From NCBI GenBank assembly GCA_015143295.1, contig CM026560.1, positions 1,986,501 to 2,050,500 of the forward strand: a stretch of DNA of 64,000 bases, given 5' to 3'. A program made the translations under genes and the position numbers. Below are positions 17,550 to 29,296 of the stretch, one piece after another. A model generated the notes under the pieces. It was not told the origin of the DNA, searched no databases, and saw only the letters and a program-made list of their open reading frames with translations. Source of the stretch: Tetracentron sinense. Lineage: Eukaryota; Streptophyta; Magnoliopsida; Trochodendrales; Trochodendraceae. The first letter of the stretch is position 1, and each line of letters begins with the position of its first letter.

Positions 17550-20095
17550 TGTAAGCACCCCAATTTTGCACCCCTTTATCTCCTTACATACCTCTAAAAT
17601 CCCTTTTAAAAATCCTTTTTTAAAACCCTCTTTTCACGTGCTTCGATTTCCGAGAAATGCCCCTTAGGTAAAAAACTGACCAAAATGCCCCTAGGGTGAA
17701 AAATGACCAAAATACCCCTGAAAAAGTGCTAAAAAGTTTTCATTTTGTTTAAAATGATTTCATAAAATTTTTGGTAAATTTTGGCTATTTTTGGAGTTAA
17801 ATTAAACTTAAAACGGTTGAAATTGACCGAAATGCCCCTATAGCGTAAAATGACCAAAACGCCCCCTGAAAATTGGTCAAAAGTTATGATTTCATCCGAA
17901 ACAATTTTATAAATTTTTCGGTTCAATTTGGCTATTTTCGGGCTCAAAATAGGCTTAAAACGATAAAAATAGTTTTTCGGCAAATAGGAGCATAAACAAA
18001 AAAACCAAAAAAAACTCATTTTTGAAGACCCAAACAGGCCCTAAGGGGCAAGCTCGCCCTTTTAAAAGGCGCGGGACCATGTGGGCCCCACTTGCACTAC
18101 AAATTTCATTTTTTATTATTTTATTTATTCATAATAAAATATATTAAATCGCGCCTTTTAAAAAGGCGCGGATTTAGAAATATCGGTTGCCGACGCGTTG
18201 CCGACTCACTGTTCATACCGCTTTACTATTCATTAAAATATAATAAATCGCGCCCTTTAAAAAGGCGCGGGCACTATTCCGAGACCCTATAAATACCCCT
18301 CCTCCCTTCCTTCAAAATTCATCCATTTTCACTCCTCTCTCCTTGGTTTTTCGAGTTTCCTTTCCGAAACACTAAATTTTTAGTTTTTTTGGAGAATCCA
18401 TCTTTGTCCGAAAGTTCGCCGTACTTTCGGGCAGGTAATCCCTCTATCCCTAGTCTTGCTTTCAAGTTTTTTTTAGCTTTATTAATTGCTTAGTTTCTAG
18501 TTTTGTCTTTAATTTCTAGTTTAGACTGCTTGCCTGTCGAACCTCTGCCCAAATTCCGGTTCAAATATAGCCTTGCCTGTCGAACCTCTGCCCAAATTCC
18601 GGTTCAAATATAGCCTCGCCTAGTCGAACCTCTGCCCAAATTCCGGTTCAAATATAGCCTTGCCTGTCGAACCTCTGCCCAAATTCCGGTTCAAATATAG
18701 CCTCGCCTAGTCGAACCTCTGCCCAAATTCCGGTTCAAATATAGCCTTGCCTAGTCAAACCCCTGCCCAAATCCCGGTTCAAATACAGCCTCGCCTAGTC
18801 GAACCTCTGCCCAAATTCCGGTTCAAATATAGCCTCGCCTAGTCGAACCTCTGCCCAAATTCCAGTTCAAATATAGCCTTGCCTAGTCAAACCCCTGCCC
18901 AAATCCCGGTTCAAATATAGCCTCGCCTAGTCAAACCTCTGCCCAAATCTCGGTTAAAAACTAGCCTCGCCTAGTCAAACCTCTGCCTAAATCCCGGTTA
19001 AAAACTAGCGCTGCCTAGTCGAACCTCTGCCCAAAATCCCAGTTCAAAACTTGCCTTGCCTAGTTAAACCCAGTTAAATCTTAGTTAATCCCAGTTAAAC
19101 CCAGTTAACCCTAGTTAACCCCAGTTAAACCCAGTTAATCCCAGTTAATCCCAGTTAAGCCCAGTTAATCCCAGTTAATCCCAGTTAAACCCAGTTAAAC
19201 CCAGTTAATCCCAGTTAATCCCAGTTAAACCCAGTTAACCCTAGTTAACTCCAGTTAATCCTAGTTAAACCCAGTTAACCCTAGTTAATTCCGGTTAACT
19301 CTAGTTAAACCCTGATTAAGCCCTAGTTAACCCTAGGTAAACCCTAGTTAAACTCTAGTTAAACCCTGATTAAGCCCTAGTTAGCCCTAGGTAAACCCTA
19401 GTTAAACTCTAGTTAAACCCAATCTATTCAAACCCTCGTCAGAGCCTCAGTTCAAAACCTGTTCAAATCCCTACCTCTCCTCGCTCCTCAGCACGAGCTT
19501 AAAAGGCCACCTCGCTCCTCAGCACGAGCTTAAAAGGCCACATCGCTCCTCAGCATGAGCTTAAAAGGCCACCTCGCTCCTCAAATAGGAGCAACAACCC
19601 TCAAACCTTTCAATCACCCACAAACCACTCCAATCAAATCAAACCATCAACCCCTTTCCGGAACTACGTGTGGCTTGATTCCACTAACTGTGGATACGTA
19701 GGCAACCCTGATCGGGTTCAGCTCTCCCTAGGATAGAATCCCTATTCCGTTTCTACTCTCTCCATCTCAATTCATGTATTTCATTTAATATTACATTGCT
19801 CAGCATATAGATAAAATTGCAAGTTTCTTTATGGTTTCCTTTATTTGATTCAAACTTAGGGAGTAGGTAACCATCTTCGAATGGGAGTTTAGGGGTGCCT
19901 AACACCTTCCCCTAACTCAACTGAATCCCTTACCCTGACCTCTGATTTTCAGACTAAGCCTTATCCAACAATTTTAGGGACCTATTTCCCTCAGAACTAG
20001 ATAGGTGGCGACTCTCTTTTCAATAACAATGAATCACTATTCCTTATCGGGATTTATCCTGATCGGGAAGGGAGGTTAAAATTCAGGTACTCACA
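17550..20095 (+). mobile_element. Right copy of the LTR unit
   Basis: It matches 1805-4335 along its length, including the three palindromes (about 18056-18079, 18149-18170, 18248-18270), the TATA box at 18288-18295, the 41-bp array (about 18533-19058), the agttaa array (about 19059-19420) and the 31-bp repeats (about 19485-19590). It ends CTCACA followed by acgac, but its left neighbour is the polypurine tract, not acgac. Compared with the left copy, the 596 bp corresponding to 1209-1804 are missing, as expected if recombination between the two similar ~205-bp LTR starts removed them. Confidence 0.8.
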
Positions 20096-21759
20096 ACGAC
20101 CCCATTTTTTCTGATAAAGGCTTACATGTATTCCAAGAAATGAAAATAACCTTGGGTACAACTCAATTGAGGAGGATGCAATTAAGGTGTAACTCCAAGT
20201 AGCCTTGAGGCCTTCGAAACATACCGAAGTTGACTTTAAGAGTCCAAATTCGGATTTTCCTTAAAGACGACCCCATTTTTTCTGATAAAAGGCTTACATG
20301 TATTCTAATGAGTAAAAAAAATATTGGGTGCAACTCTATTGAGGAAGTTGCAACTAAGGTGCAACTCTAAGTACCCCTGAGGCCTCCGAAACATACCGAA
20401 GTTCACTTTAAGAGTCAAAATTCGGATTTTCCTTAAAGATGACCCTATTTTTTTGGTAAAAGACTTAAATGTATCCTAAGGAGTGAAAAAAACCTTGGGT
20501 GCAACTCTATTGAGGAGGGTGCAACTAAGGTGCAACTCCAAGTAGCCCTGGGGCCTCCAAAACATATCGATGTTGACTTTATGAGTCTAAATTCAGATTT
20601 TCCTTAAAGACGACCCCATTTTTTCTGATGAAAGGCTTACATGTATTTCAATGAGGGAAAAAAAACATTGGGTGCAACTCTATTGAGGACGGTGCAACTC
20701 CAAGTACCCCGGAGGCTTCCGAAACATACCGAAGTTGACTTTAAGAGTCTAAATTCGGATTTTCCTTAAAGATGACCTTATTTTTTCTGGTAAAAGGGTT
20801 AAATGTATCACAAGGAGTAAAAAAAATCTTGGGTGCAACTCTATTGAGAAGGGTGCAACTCCAACTATAATGTCCATGGAGTAAAAACACTTGTATTGTG
20901 TTCATGTATTTGTTCTACCTTCCTTTCCACAATGAAATGTTCCCTTTTTTTTATCAAACACTACTATAGTGTACATGGAGTAATAACAAAGCATGAGTGC
21001 AAAATTATAATAAAATGTTCTTCTCCAAATTAACTAAATGTTTTGTGATTTTAATATAAAACAACTTTTGGCAATTGAGATCTGCAACATGCTTTGTTTA
21101 CATGGAAAATGTAAAACACACCATTTTATTTTAGAACAACACTAATTTCAGAAATACACTGCCCTCTGATTGTTAGAAATGAGAATTATTTTCATGGTGT
21201 CCTTCCATTGGAAGAATGAGACTGATGACGAATAATCATACTCTACATATCATGATAGGGGGTACAAGCTCAGGCTAGACATAAGCCTCTCTAGTTCATC
21301 AATTTCTGAATCATTCAATGTCTTTTTGTATTTCAACAACCAGGTTACCATATTTTCATTAAGAGAAGTGTTTTACCCCAATTGCAATAACTTCAAATTG
21401 TCCCAAAGGCACAAGATAGGAGCAACACGTGGACATTTTGATATTTTAACATAATTAAAAAAAATTAGTGAGGGGATACATTTGAAATTTGTAACCACCA
21501 CCTTGCGTCTATGGAAGATTGAGACTGAGGCTACCATTTCTATTTCATTAATCTCAAACCACGTATTGATAAATGATTATATAACTATGTCCACCACAAT
21601 AGAAAACAACTTATCATTATTAACACATAATGGATGCTCCCTCAAATTTCAAGTCTATCTCCTCTAAATGAGTTTGACATTACAGGGTTTCACTAAGGAG
21701 TAAGAATAGGAAGAAGAAGAAGAAGCTCACCATCATCTACATTCTGTTCTCCTCATAAC
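20096..21759 (+). repeat. Right copy of ~170-bp repeats and LTR 3' part
   Basis: It repeats 4336-5990 with only scattered differences, including the four ~170-bp units and the AT-rich tail. The match ends at cctcataac, and the following DNA (from ccatggatac) differs from that after 5990. This is the right boundary of the element, or of the duplicated segment. Confidence 0.8.
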
Positions 21760-22110
21760 CATGGATACCAAATGGAGAGAGAGAGCTCGGTTTCACGTTC
21801 GAGAGAGAGCTCGGTTTCACGTTCCTCCTACTAGCAAAGAGAGAGCTCGGTTTCACGTTCCTCCTACTGGTTTTCCATTACTACCGGAGAGAGAGAGAGA
21901 GCACCCGGAGAGAGAGAGAGAGCACCTCCTACTGGTTTTCCAATATTACTACCGGAGAGAGATAGAGCAAAGAGAGAGCTCAGTTCCCTCCATTTTCTTT
22001 TTCTTTCACCGGTTACTCATTAGGCAAACTGTTTGTATGACAAACACTTAAGTCAATAACCAACTTGTAAAGACATCCCAACCGTCCATCTTTAGATTGG
22101 ACGGTTGGGA
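21760..22110. other. Purine-rich low-complexity DNA and a 13-bp hairpin
   Basis: gagagagagctcggtttcac-type motifs recur at 21776-21985, giving a low-complexity reading frame that I do not accept as a gene. At about 22077-22111 tcccaaccgtcca and its exact complement tggacggttggga flank a 9-bp loop. The hairpin lies ~160 bp beyond the 3' end of the calmodulin-like gene; it may be a transposon relic or a transcript-end structure. Confidence 0.5.
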
Positions 22111-22273
22111 TCTATGGGTATTGTATCTTTAGATACCTCAAGTGTATTGAAAAAAAATCCGTAACAATAAGGATCACGTACATGCAACAAAGATAATGAC
22201 TACAAAACCAATCAACCCTAGGCAAATAAAATACAAAAGAATGAATCAATAAGAGCAAATGTGCGCAGGCTAG

Positions 22274-22699
22274 CTATGACAGCATCATAACCTTGAATTC
22301 ATCAAAGCTAAGCAAACCATCGCCGTTGAGATCAAACTGACTAATCATCACCGTACATTCATCTATTGACTTGGACTCTCCTAATCGACTGAGCATCCTC
22401 CTCAAACTCTTGGGTGTGATAAACCCACACCCTTCCATATCATAAATCCCAAAGGCCTCCTTCAAATCCTTCATCTTCTCTTCATCTCCCTGGCCTTCCA
22501 TTAATCCAACGAAGTCCTCCAACCCCAGCAATCCGTCTCCGTCCGAGTCTAGTGACTCGACCACCGCCTCCGCTTCTCCTGGCAATAGCTCCCCGCCTAT
22601 CGTCCCAACACAATGTTTTAGCTCCGAAGGCGATATCTTCCCATCTCCTTCTTCGTCCAAGTAATGGAAGACGCGTTCATATGCGCTGTTTTTATTCAT
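22274..22699 (-). CDS. Calmodulin-like protein, CML31/CML38 type
   Basis: An intronless 141-residue Ca2+ sensor protein. Four EF-hand units are visible. EF1 loop DEEGDGKISPSE, EF2 loop DSDGDGLLGLED and EF4 loop DLNGDGLLSFDE are canonical. EF3 (DMEGCGFITPKS) lacks the Asp at position 5 and the Glu at position 12, so it probably does not bind calcium, as in the CML37/38/39 group whose C-terminal half this resembles. The reading frame extends upstream to 22744, but that codon is TTG; the first ATG is at 22697-22699, after which MNKNSAYERVFHY begins. A (TA)n stretch 50-75 bp upstream fits a TATA region. Such proteins relay stress and wound calcium signals in the cytosol or nucleus. This is the only gene here that looks complete. 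Confidence 0.9.
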   Translation of the reverse strand: MNKNSAYERVFHYLDEEGDGKISPSELKHCVGTIGGELLPGEAEAVVESLDSDGDGLLGLEDFVGLMEGQGDEEKMKDLKEAFGIYDMEGCGFITPKSLRRMLSRLGESKSIDECTVMISQFDLNGDGLLSFDEFKVMMLS

Positions 22700-22748
22700 G
22701 TTATATATGTTGAACGTATATAATGGAAATGGGTAGGTATTCAAATAG

Positions 22749-22771
22749 ATTTATATATATATATATATATG
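22749..22771 (-). promoter_or_regulatory. (TA)n TATA region of the calmodulin-like gene
   Basis: An uninterrupted tatata run lies 50-72 bp upstream of the ATG at 22699 on the minus strand. It could act as a TATA box, leaving a short leader of about 20-30 nt. It is also a microsatellite and may vary in length. Confidence 0.45.
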
Positions 22772-24229
22772 GACACCAAGATTCTAAGGAAGAGTTTTAA
22801 TGGAAAAAAAATGATGCAGATTGAAATGGGTTTCTATGTATTTACAGTAAGGATCGAGTTGGGTATGAGTATAGAATGCATAGAGTATAGAAGAAGGTTT
22901 CTGAAATTCTAACAGAACGTTGTCATGAGCTTTCTATCGGTGAGAGCTTGGAACTAACTCTACGTCTGTGGCTGTGGGGGAATGGGAGATACCATTTCTC
23001 TTCTATTTGTATCTTAGGAGTCCGCGTTTCGTGGAAGAACCATTCTGCAAAGGAAGGAAGAAACGGGGAATTTTCGGAACCATAATAAAAGAAAGACCCT
23101 AATAGCGTGACGTAAGTACATAATGTCATGCGTTGCCGTCACGAGAAAAGTGTCGGAATGGAATAAGTCACGAGATAAACGACCAAGTTTAAAGTTCTAG
23201 AAAAATCTACAACGGTCAAAAAACAGCGACTCCTCTACTAGTTCATACCTATTTTTACTAGCCAAAAATAGGACTTTCGATTTCCAAACTAGTTTACAAA
23301 TGGGTCGGGTTCAGGTTGGAGTGCCTAAGGGGTTGAGTTTGGGATGGAAATTGGAAGGTATTTTCGAAAATAGAGAAAAAAATAATGGGCAGCCTTGACA
23401 ATAAGTATGAAACCGTGTCTTCTGTTCTGGTCGTATTAACGGTCACAACTTCGACAGCCCACAGAAGACGTAGCACTCCAGACAGGAAAAGTGGGTCACG
23501 CACCCCTACCCACAACGCGTTACGTACTCGTATGCATTGCATGGCTTGTTGGTAAAAGGCCCTCATTAAGAAGGGTAGTTCCGTCAGAAAATGAGTGTAA
23601 TTACTTAGGTTGCATGTTCTAGCCAATCCAGTCGCATCACTAGCTCCCCCAATTGAAATAACGGGTTTAATCCTTGATGTAGTCGTAGACACCTCTTGGC
23701 TCTTGCGGACGGGTTTTTTTTTTTTTTTTGGTAAATTACACTAACCTCCCTTAGGCTTGGCCAAATTGCAGAAACCTCCCCCTCTTGTTTCTGAAACTAT
23801 GTTACCCTCCCTATTAGACTTGTTAAGTTAACACAGTTAAGTTAACATATGATGCACTTTTACAATTTTACCTTCATTTCATTAGGCTTGTGAGTTACAA
23901 CGGTTGCTCACCAACAAATGCTCTAATTTATTGATTCTGGTTTACCTGTTATATGATTTTACAGTTTAACTTCGGATGAATTTCTACAATCTTTTATTTG
24001 AGTTAGGCCCATTTGGCATTTGACTAATCTACAGAATTTTTTACGCTAGTTTTTGACTTTTTTTAGCCCATAATTCATTGTCGAGTTGCAGAACATCAAC
24101 TGAGTGAGCTACGCACTCCAAATTTTGGGACCTTTTTTCAATCATCTGATTATTATTAACATTAATCTTTCTAGCATTGAAATGGTAAGAAAATAAGCTA
24201 AATTATGTTACTGCATTGATAAAATGGGA
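22772..24229. other. Intergenic DNA, no supportable gene
   Basis: Upstream region of the calmodulin-like gene. The longest minus frame (23294-23692, 132 codons) shows no recognisable motif and is not called. A poly-T tract at about 23717-23731 starts a stretch with the phrase ctaacctcccttaggcttgg, similar in style to common plant repeat ends. No RNA gene was seen. Confidence 0.5.
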
Positions 24230-25200
24230 AAAAGGCAAGGTTGCAAAATATATGTTTCTACGCATCTGCTTAGAATGATAAACCCTGGAGCAAATTAAAT
24301 TGGAGAAAGAAACAAAAAGAAGAACCACTTGACTTGCTTCCTTTAGCAAATCCTCTACGACTTTCTCTCAGAAAATCAATCCCCGGTTGATTAGAAGCTC
24401 ACTAAGTACCAGACACTGAGGTTTCTAATACAGAGTTGTAAATTTTTGGAGAGAAGATGTATAAGAGGTTGGGAGAGTGGCGTGAGCTTCGAAGGTCTCT
24501 TGCAGACAGCGCGTCTTAGAGAGATTGCCATGGCTAGGGTTTCTATTTCTTTTGCCGACAAGCTTTATAGAATCAAAAGAAGAAAATGAATAAATTGCTG
24601 AATAGATGCTCAAAACATCAAATTAATGACGATTTGGTGGTTATTTTTTGAATGACCTATAAGATGAGATTAAATGGGTTACCAATGTCTAAGATGAGAT
24701 TGATGAGGTCATCGGCCAACAGATTTTGCTAAACATAACTTAATTATCTGATCTCATAAGAACGATGCATGTTCTCAATCTAGAATTTCAGAATTCCTCA
24801 TAACGATCTGCTCAACGTACTCTTCCCTTATCATATTTTTCCTTCTACACGACTACACCCCACAAATGAAGGAAGTCTGTAATTAAAACATACAATGATA
24901 GAATCACGGTCCAAAAATCCAAGAGACCCTACCCAAATACTGTCATTGTCTACAATATACTGAAATATAATAGTATGAAGAAGCATTTGTGACAAACCTA
25001 AGTAATCCTTAATGAACACTATCACTTGTGTGACGATTCGATAAAAATAAATGAAAGAAGTTGGATGATGTGCGTTCATCTAGTGGTTGAACCTATGTTT
25101 ACTAAGATTTTTAGAGTATGACTAATTGTGGGCACATTCATATTCCATAGATATCTATACATATATTCGTATTAGTGTGTGTGATATCACTGATCACAGT
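24230..25200. repeat. Dispersed repeat, rearranged copy
   Basis: 24230-24610 matches 50460-50830 and 56040-56400 in the same orientation and 53640-54010 inverted, including the exon-like gaagatgtataagaggtt and tctcttgcagacagcgcgtc phrases. 24620-25170 is the inverted counterpart of about 54430-54990. The two blocks are joined without the sequence that separates them elsewhere, so this copy is rearranged. Confidence 0.75.
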
Positions 25201-26252
25201 GATAGTATTTACAAGCAACTATCATATTAGAGACGTATTTACACACAACTGTTATATTAAATCACTACTTAATATTAGCGCACGCGCACACACACAACGG
25301 AGGAGCTTAAAAAAGAGTAGACCCAACATAGCTCACTAATGGGGCGAGATATATCTCTGCAAAATGTCCTACTTAGGGACGAGATACATGTTTGTAAAAT
25401 GTCTCATTAACTGATGTTATGCTTGTACATTCTGAGCATCAATATTTACAGATCCTGCATTAGAAGAATATATTGAGTTTAAACAAATTCTATTTTGGGA
25501 ACATATGAATATTTGAGTGAGAAAACAATATTGTCGTCTTTGGTTTTCTTCACACAGCAACCACATCAGTTGTAATGAATCTCAAGTGAAGAAGATCAGT
25601 TAAAAAGGGAGACAAAAAAATAGGAAAATTGAATGTCCAAAAAGTAGAGATTTGAAAAACCATCACCATTTGGAATACAACATGTAGATCTATTTTTATG
25701 CCCTCCCATGACTTCATCGTGTCCTGCATTACATCTTCACCATTCTTTATCTCCATTTTGCTGGTCTCATCTTGTTCCTTATTGCCTTGCTACTAACTTC
25801 ACTTTTCATCTTGATTTTGGTGTCAATATCCAACATACTTCAGTAGGCTTATCCTTTTTTGTAGGCTGAAAATCTATAACAATATCTCCACTATTCCATT
25901 TTTCAGGAGAAGCTCATAGTCCCTGGCCAACTTATCCTTCCTTTTCATTTATGTTCTTTAGCTTTTTCCCCTCAAAACAATCATTTTTTTGTGATAACGG
26001 TTGACCTTTCTCCATCTACAGGTGTCATGCCTTAAGCTTTCTTTTTCTCATCATGTATGTAACTCTACATAAGAAAAATTAAAACTATTAACTGAAAAAA
26101 GAAACTCTGAACTCATCTTGTTTGAAATAATTCGCAGTTGATCAGTAACCAAGCTTGCAACAATCTCCCTAGATAATCTCCATGACATTCCTTGAACTTT
26201 CTTTTTTTAACTCGGCATAAAACAACTCAATTCCTAACCAAAAAGCTCCTAA
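25201..26252. other. AT-rich DNA, no gene seen
   Basis: No ORF with recognisable content. A short CA microsatellite (gcacgcgcacacacaca) is near 25279-25296. The region lies downstream of the glycosyltransferase fragment on the minus strand and might hold more decayed exon sequence, but none was recognised. Confidence 0.4.
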
Positions 26253-26710
26253 CTAATCAGGTTCACTAAGAAAAACCCCGGTAGGTTCATTCATACTACA
26301 TTCCGTATGATAAAGCTCATAAGCCAAATTTCTTTCGCTTTGGGCAAACCTTCCCAAAACTCTAGGATTTCTCAATCCCGTTTTGAATCTAAGGTTCTTC
26401 ATGTGTTCATATAGGGATGTGACATAAGACCAAGCTTTTGAACTGTATCCACCTCCTGAAAGAAAAGGGGCCATCCATAGGACATATAAAGGGGACATGG
26501 AATCGGGATGTTTTATAAAGTTTTTTTTTTTATACTATTGGGTAGAGTAAAGAAACCCAAGAAATTTGTGTAAGAGGTGAGTTTTAGAGGGTGTGGCGAG
26601 AGGGTTGATTTCAGATATTGGAGCTTGTAATAGCTTGTTTTAGTTAAACTGAATGAGACGGCTAGAAAGAGAACCAAAACAACTGTACTCAAAATACAAA
26701 GGGTTTCCAT
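26253..26710 (-). pseudogene. Glycosyltransferase (family 1 / GT4-like) 5' fragment
   Basis: On the minus strand an ATG at 26710 opens METLCILSTVVLVLFLAVSF, a hydrophobic N-terminal signal-anchor segment. After a frame change near the oligo-T at about 26520-26531, the next frame (from 26498) reads WMAPFLSGGGYSSKAWSYV, LYEHMKN, NLAYELYHTECSMNE and VFLSEPD. These segments match the N-terminal part of plant Golgi-type glycosyltransferase family 1 proteins such as the Arabidopsis At3g10630/At4g19460 pair. Homology ends at SEP, about a quarter of the way into the usual protein, and no catalytic domain follows. A part equivalent to about 20 residues in the middle is also altered. It is a truncated, frameshifted pseudogene. 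Confidence 0.7.
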
Positions 26711-28100
26711 TTTATGAACGAGGGCCGGGTTTGAATGAGTTGTGGTGAGTTTTGGGGTTGTTGGGTTTCATGTAAATCTATAGCAATGTTCTAAGAGGAA
26801 ACACAATTTTGAATACGAGCAAGAGAACCTGACATGAATTTTCAAAGTGGCAAACAGGGGAGAACATTTTGGAACATGTAAGAGGAGCAAAAGAATGTAT
26901 ATATCTAGAGAGGGATAGAGAGACTTTCCATAGATTGAGAAGCGAGAGAAGTCCTAGAGATTGAGAACCCAATTTGAAGGAAGTTCTTGAGTGGAAAGCC
27001 AGAAACAAAAGTCCTTCATCATTCAACTGAACAAAGGAAAGACTGAAAATGATGAAGGTGAGAAATTATAAGATGGACTGAAATTTTTTGTAAGTTTGCT
27101 TCTAACTTACAATATAGGGGATAGGGCCAAAATTTTGCCCTGGCAAGAATGAAACGCAAGAAGTAAATTTTTCATAACTTCCATTTGACAGCTTGATTTT
27201 AAGAGCTTTTCAAAAGCAATTGCAGATGGAAAAAATAAATTAGTGGAAGTAAATTTCATACCCACAAGAGATCCCCTGGAGAGAATGAAACACATAAAAT
27301 TTGTGTAACTTTCATTTGATTTTATGATTTTGAGAGTTTTTCAAAAGAAATTGCAAACCATAAATTGCAGATGGGAAAATATATTAGTGGGAAAAAAAAT
27401 CATACCTGAAAAACACGAAAGAGATTCACATATGAATGTGGAGAGAATAGTGTTTATGGTTTGGGTGTATCACTAGCTTTTGAAGTCGACGGTGATAGTG
27501 TGTCATTTGGGGTTGCTAATGTATTATCTTGAACACGTGAGATTGTTGACGAGAAGGAGACGTGTGGGACAGTGAGCAACAAAGGTTGAAGGAGAACCAG
27601 AGAAGGGCAGCCAACAAAAATTTCTAGAAATGGGTTATCTGTCGGATGAGATAAGAAGTTAAACAAATGGTACTTTCAAAATTAAAAAGATGAACGATGG
27701 GTTTTCCGCTGAGTATTTTCGGTATACGAAATTGGTGAACGGAGACGCTCACAACTACTATTTCCCTTTTACTTATATTTATATAATAAACATTAAAAAT
27801 TTATAAGTCTCATCTATGTCCAACATGCACAGATTTTCTGATGAGCCACAACTGACATGTTCGCGACGTGTCATGTCCACGCATTTCGACACAAGACACA
27901 CCTATTGTCTTAAAGAATCCGCACAAGAAACCTATTTGGGTCACAGAAACTTCATAACTTAATTAATGTGTCATTGTATAAGAAAAGAGTACAGATGTGG
28001 GATTTGTTTTCTTTTCACATGCATGCATCTTTCTGTTTTCCTTCTCTTGTTTCCTCATTCATCTGTCTGTTCATATTCGTAGCATTTTGTAGAATATTAT
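26711..28100. other. Intergenic DNA with a ~133-bp tandem duplication
   Basis: No supportable gene. Two diverged tandem units at about 27137-27267 and 27268-27400 share cctggcaagaatgaaac-like starts, cttttcaaaagcaattgc and cagatgg-aaaata-attagtgg. The short frame at 27454-27666 has no recognisable content. Confidence 0.5.
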
Positions 28101-28106
28101 GTTCCC

Positions 28107-28130
28107 AACAAAGTGGTAACAGAGCTAATT
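28107..28130 (+). other. Possible Copia-type LTR end and primer-binding site
   Basis: gttcccaaca is followed within four bases by tggtaacagagc, which differs at one position from the initiator-tRNA-Met primer site used by most plant Copia elements. An LTR ending in CA just before it is plausible. No Copia coding sequence is seen downstream, so at best this is a decayed LTR/leader fragment. Confidence 0.35.
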
Positions 28131-29130
28131 GTACACATTGAGGAAGTTGGAACTTGGAACTATGCTTCAACCTGTTTGAAACCAAACATGTTAGAGATCA
28201 CTAATAAGAAACTTCCAAAGACAAGCTTTGACTAGTGTCCTAGTGGCAGTAGAGAGATACTCAAATGAAGTCGGAGTATGTGATCTTGTTCGAGGTTTAA
28301 ATTTGTCATTGCTTATGTTTCATCATATAGAGCTTGACGACGTCACTAGTGTCTTATTGGCACTATACATATTCAGTGAATAGATGTGTGTCCCCTTGTT
28401 GTGTTTCCATTGGTTGTAATTTCGTCCCATACTTGTAGTAATTAAATGTCTTCATGTAATCAAGCGAGTTTTAAAATGAAAGCATCACTTGTGTAATTTA
28501 ACAAATGCATTGATTTCACATCTATGGTGATGTCTTCTTTCTGGAACAATAAACTGTTAGTATTAAAAAAATGATTATAACATTGGCTTAAATTTTATTC
28601 AGGCATGTAAGATCAATGTCTGGGCTGCTTGTTTAAGATCATCTTCTGTGTATTTATTCAAAAAAAAAAATTTCAATTGACACCCATAATTAGCAGTGCA
28701 GAATGGATACTACCTATGGAAGAAAACCACAAAATGCTTCAGTTATATAACAGTTTCTCCAATCACAGTTATCATCTTTCCACTTCAGTACACATTACAA
28801 TGACTTCTCTAAAGGCAGTGAATCTTAATCATTCTTAAAAGGAATTAAAAGACATGATACATTTTTTGTTATTTTTTTCTAAAAACCAAAGTTAGATGTT
28901 TTAACGCTAAAGGTAAGTGAATCTTAACCACAATTAAAGAGAGTTAAAAAGATGTTAATTTTTTCCAAAAATCAAGGTTAGATACTTTAACCCTAAGGGT
29001 TAATAAATCTTAACCATAGTTAAAGGGACTTCAAATGGGACACATTAATTTTTTTTCTTTTAAAACCAAGGTTAGATGTTTTAATTCTAAGGGTTAGTGT
29101 ATCTTAACTTAAGTTAAAGGGAGTTAGAAG

Positions 29131-29296
29131 GGAGTGGTAGTGTATCCCCTTCTTTGGGGGAGGTACCGGGTTCCATTCCCGAGAGGGTGGGAGTTTGTAT
29201 CTACTCTCCACCCGCCCACTAACTGAAAAGATACTAACACCTAATAGGCGTTGTGACCTAAACGTATATCTTGAACCAAAAAAGAAAAAAAAAAAA
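29131..29296 (+). mobile_element. tRNA-derived SINE, family 1
   Basis: A ~166-bp element starts ggagtggtagtgtatcccc, carries a box-B-like gggttccattccc at about 29168-29180, and ends in an A-rich tail (gaaccaaaaaagaaaaaa). The homologous site at about 30917-30930 is uninterrupted, which shows that it is an insertion. A related copy in reverse orientation is at 51259-51425. Confidence 0.75.

Larger units (their letters stand above)
1..21759 (+). mobile_element. Tat/Ogre-like Ty3/Gypsy LTR retrotransposon with nested LTR
   Basis: Long direct repeats (1-5990; about 16133-21759) flank an internal region encoding gag, aspartic protease, RT, two RNase H domains and integrase in Ty3/Gypsy order. 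The extra C-terminal RNase H after the degenerate first one is the known hallmark of the Tat clade. The probable outer LTRs run 1209-5990 (TGTAAG...ACA) and 17550-21759. Each is preceded by a purine-rich tract ending ggggcaac and by a tandem-repeat-rich 3'UTR, as Tat elements have. No convincing primer-binding site was recognised after 5990; a tgg start at 5999 is only a candidate. The left edge lies outside the window. Frameshifts in gag and integrase mean this copy is not autonomous. Confidence 0.85.

Noticed and set aside
21761-22051. 96-codon frame starting MDTKWRERARFHV
   Set aside because: It is made of gagaga and cggtttcacgttc repeats; a low-complexity translation without a homologue that I recognise.
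22700-22744. Extra 15 N-terminal residues of the calmodulin-like protein
   Set aside because: The upstream codon at 22744 is TTG, not ATG. The first ATG is at 22699 and matches the family length.
23294-23692. 132-codon minus-strand frame upstream of the calmodulin-like gene
   Set aside because: No recognisable motif, no supporting context, and composition like the flanks.
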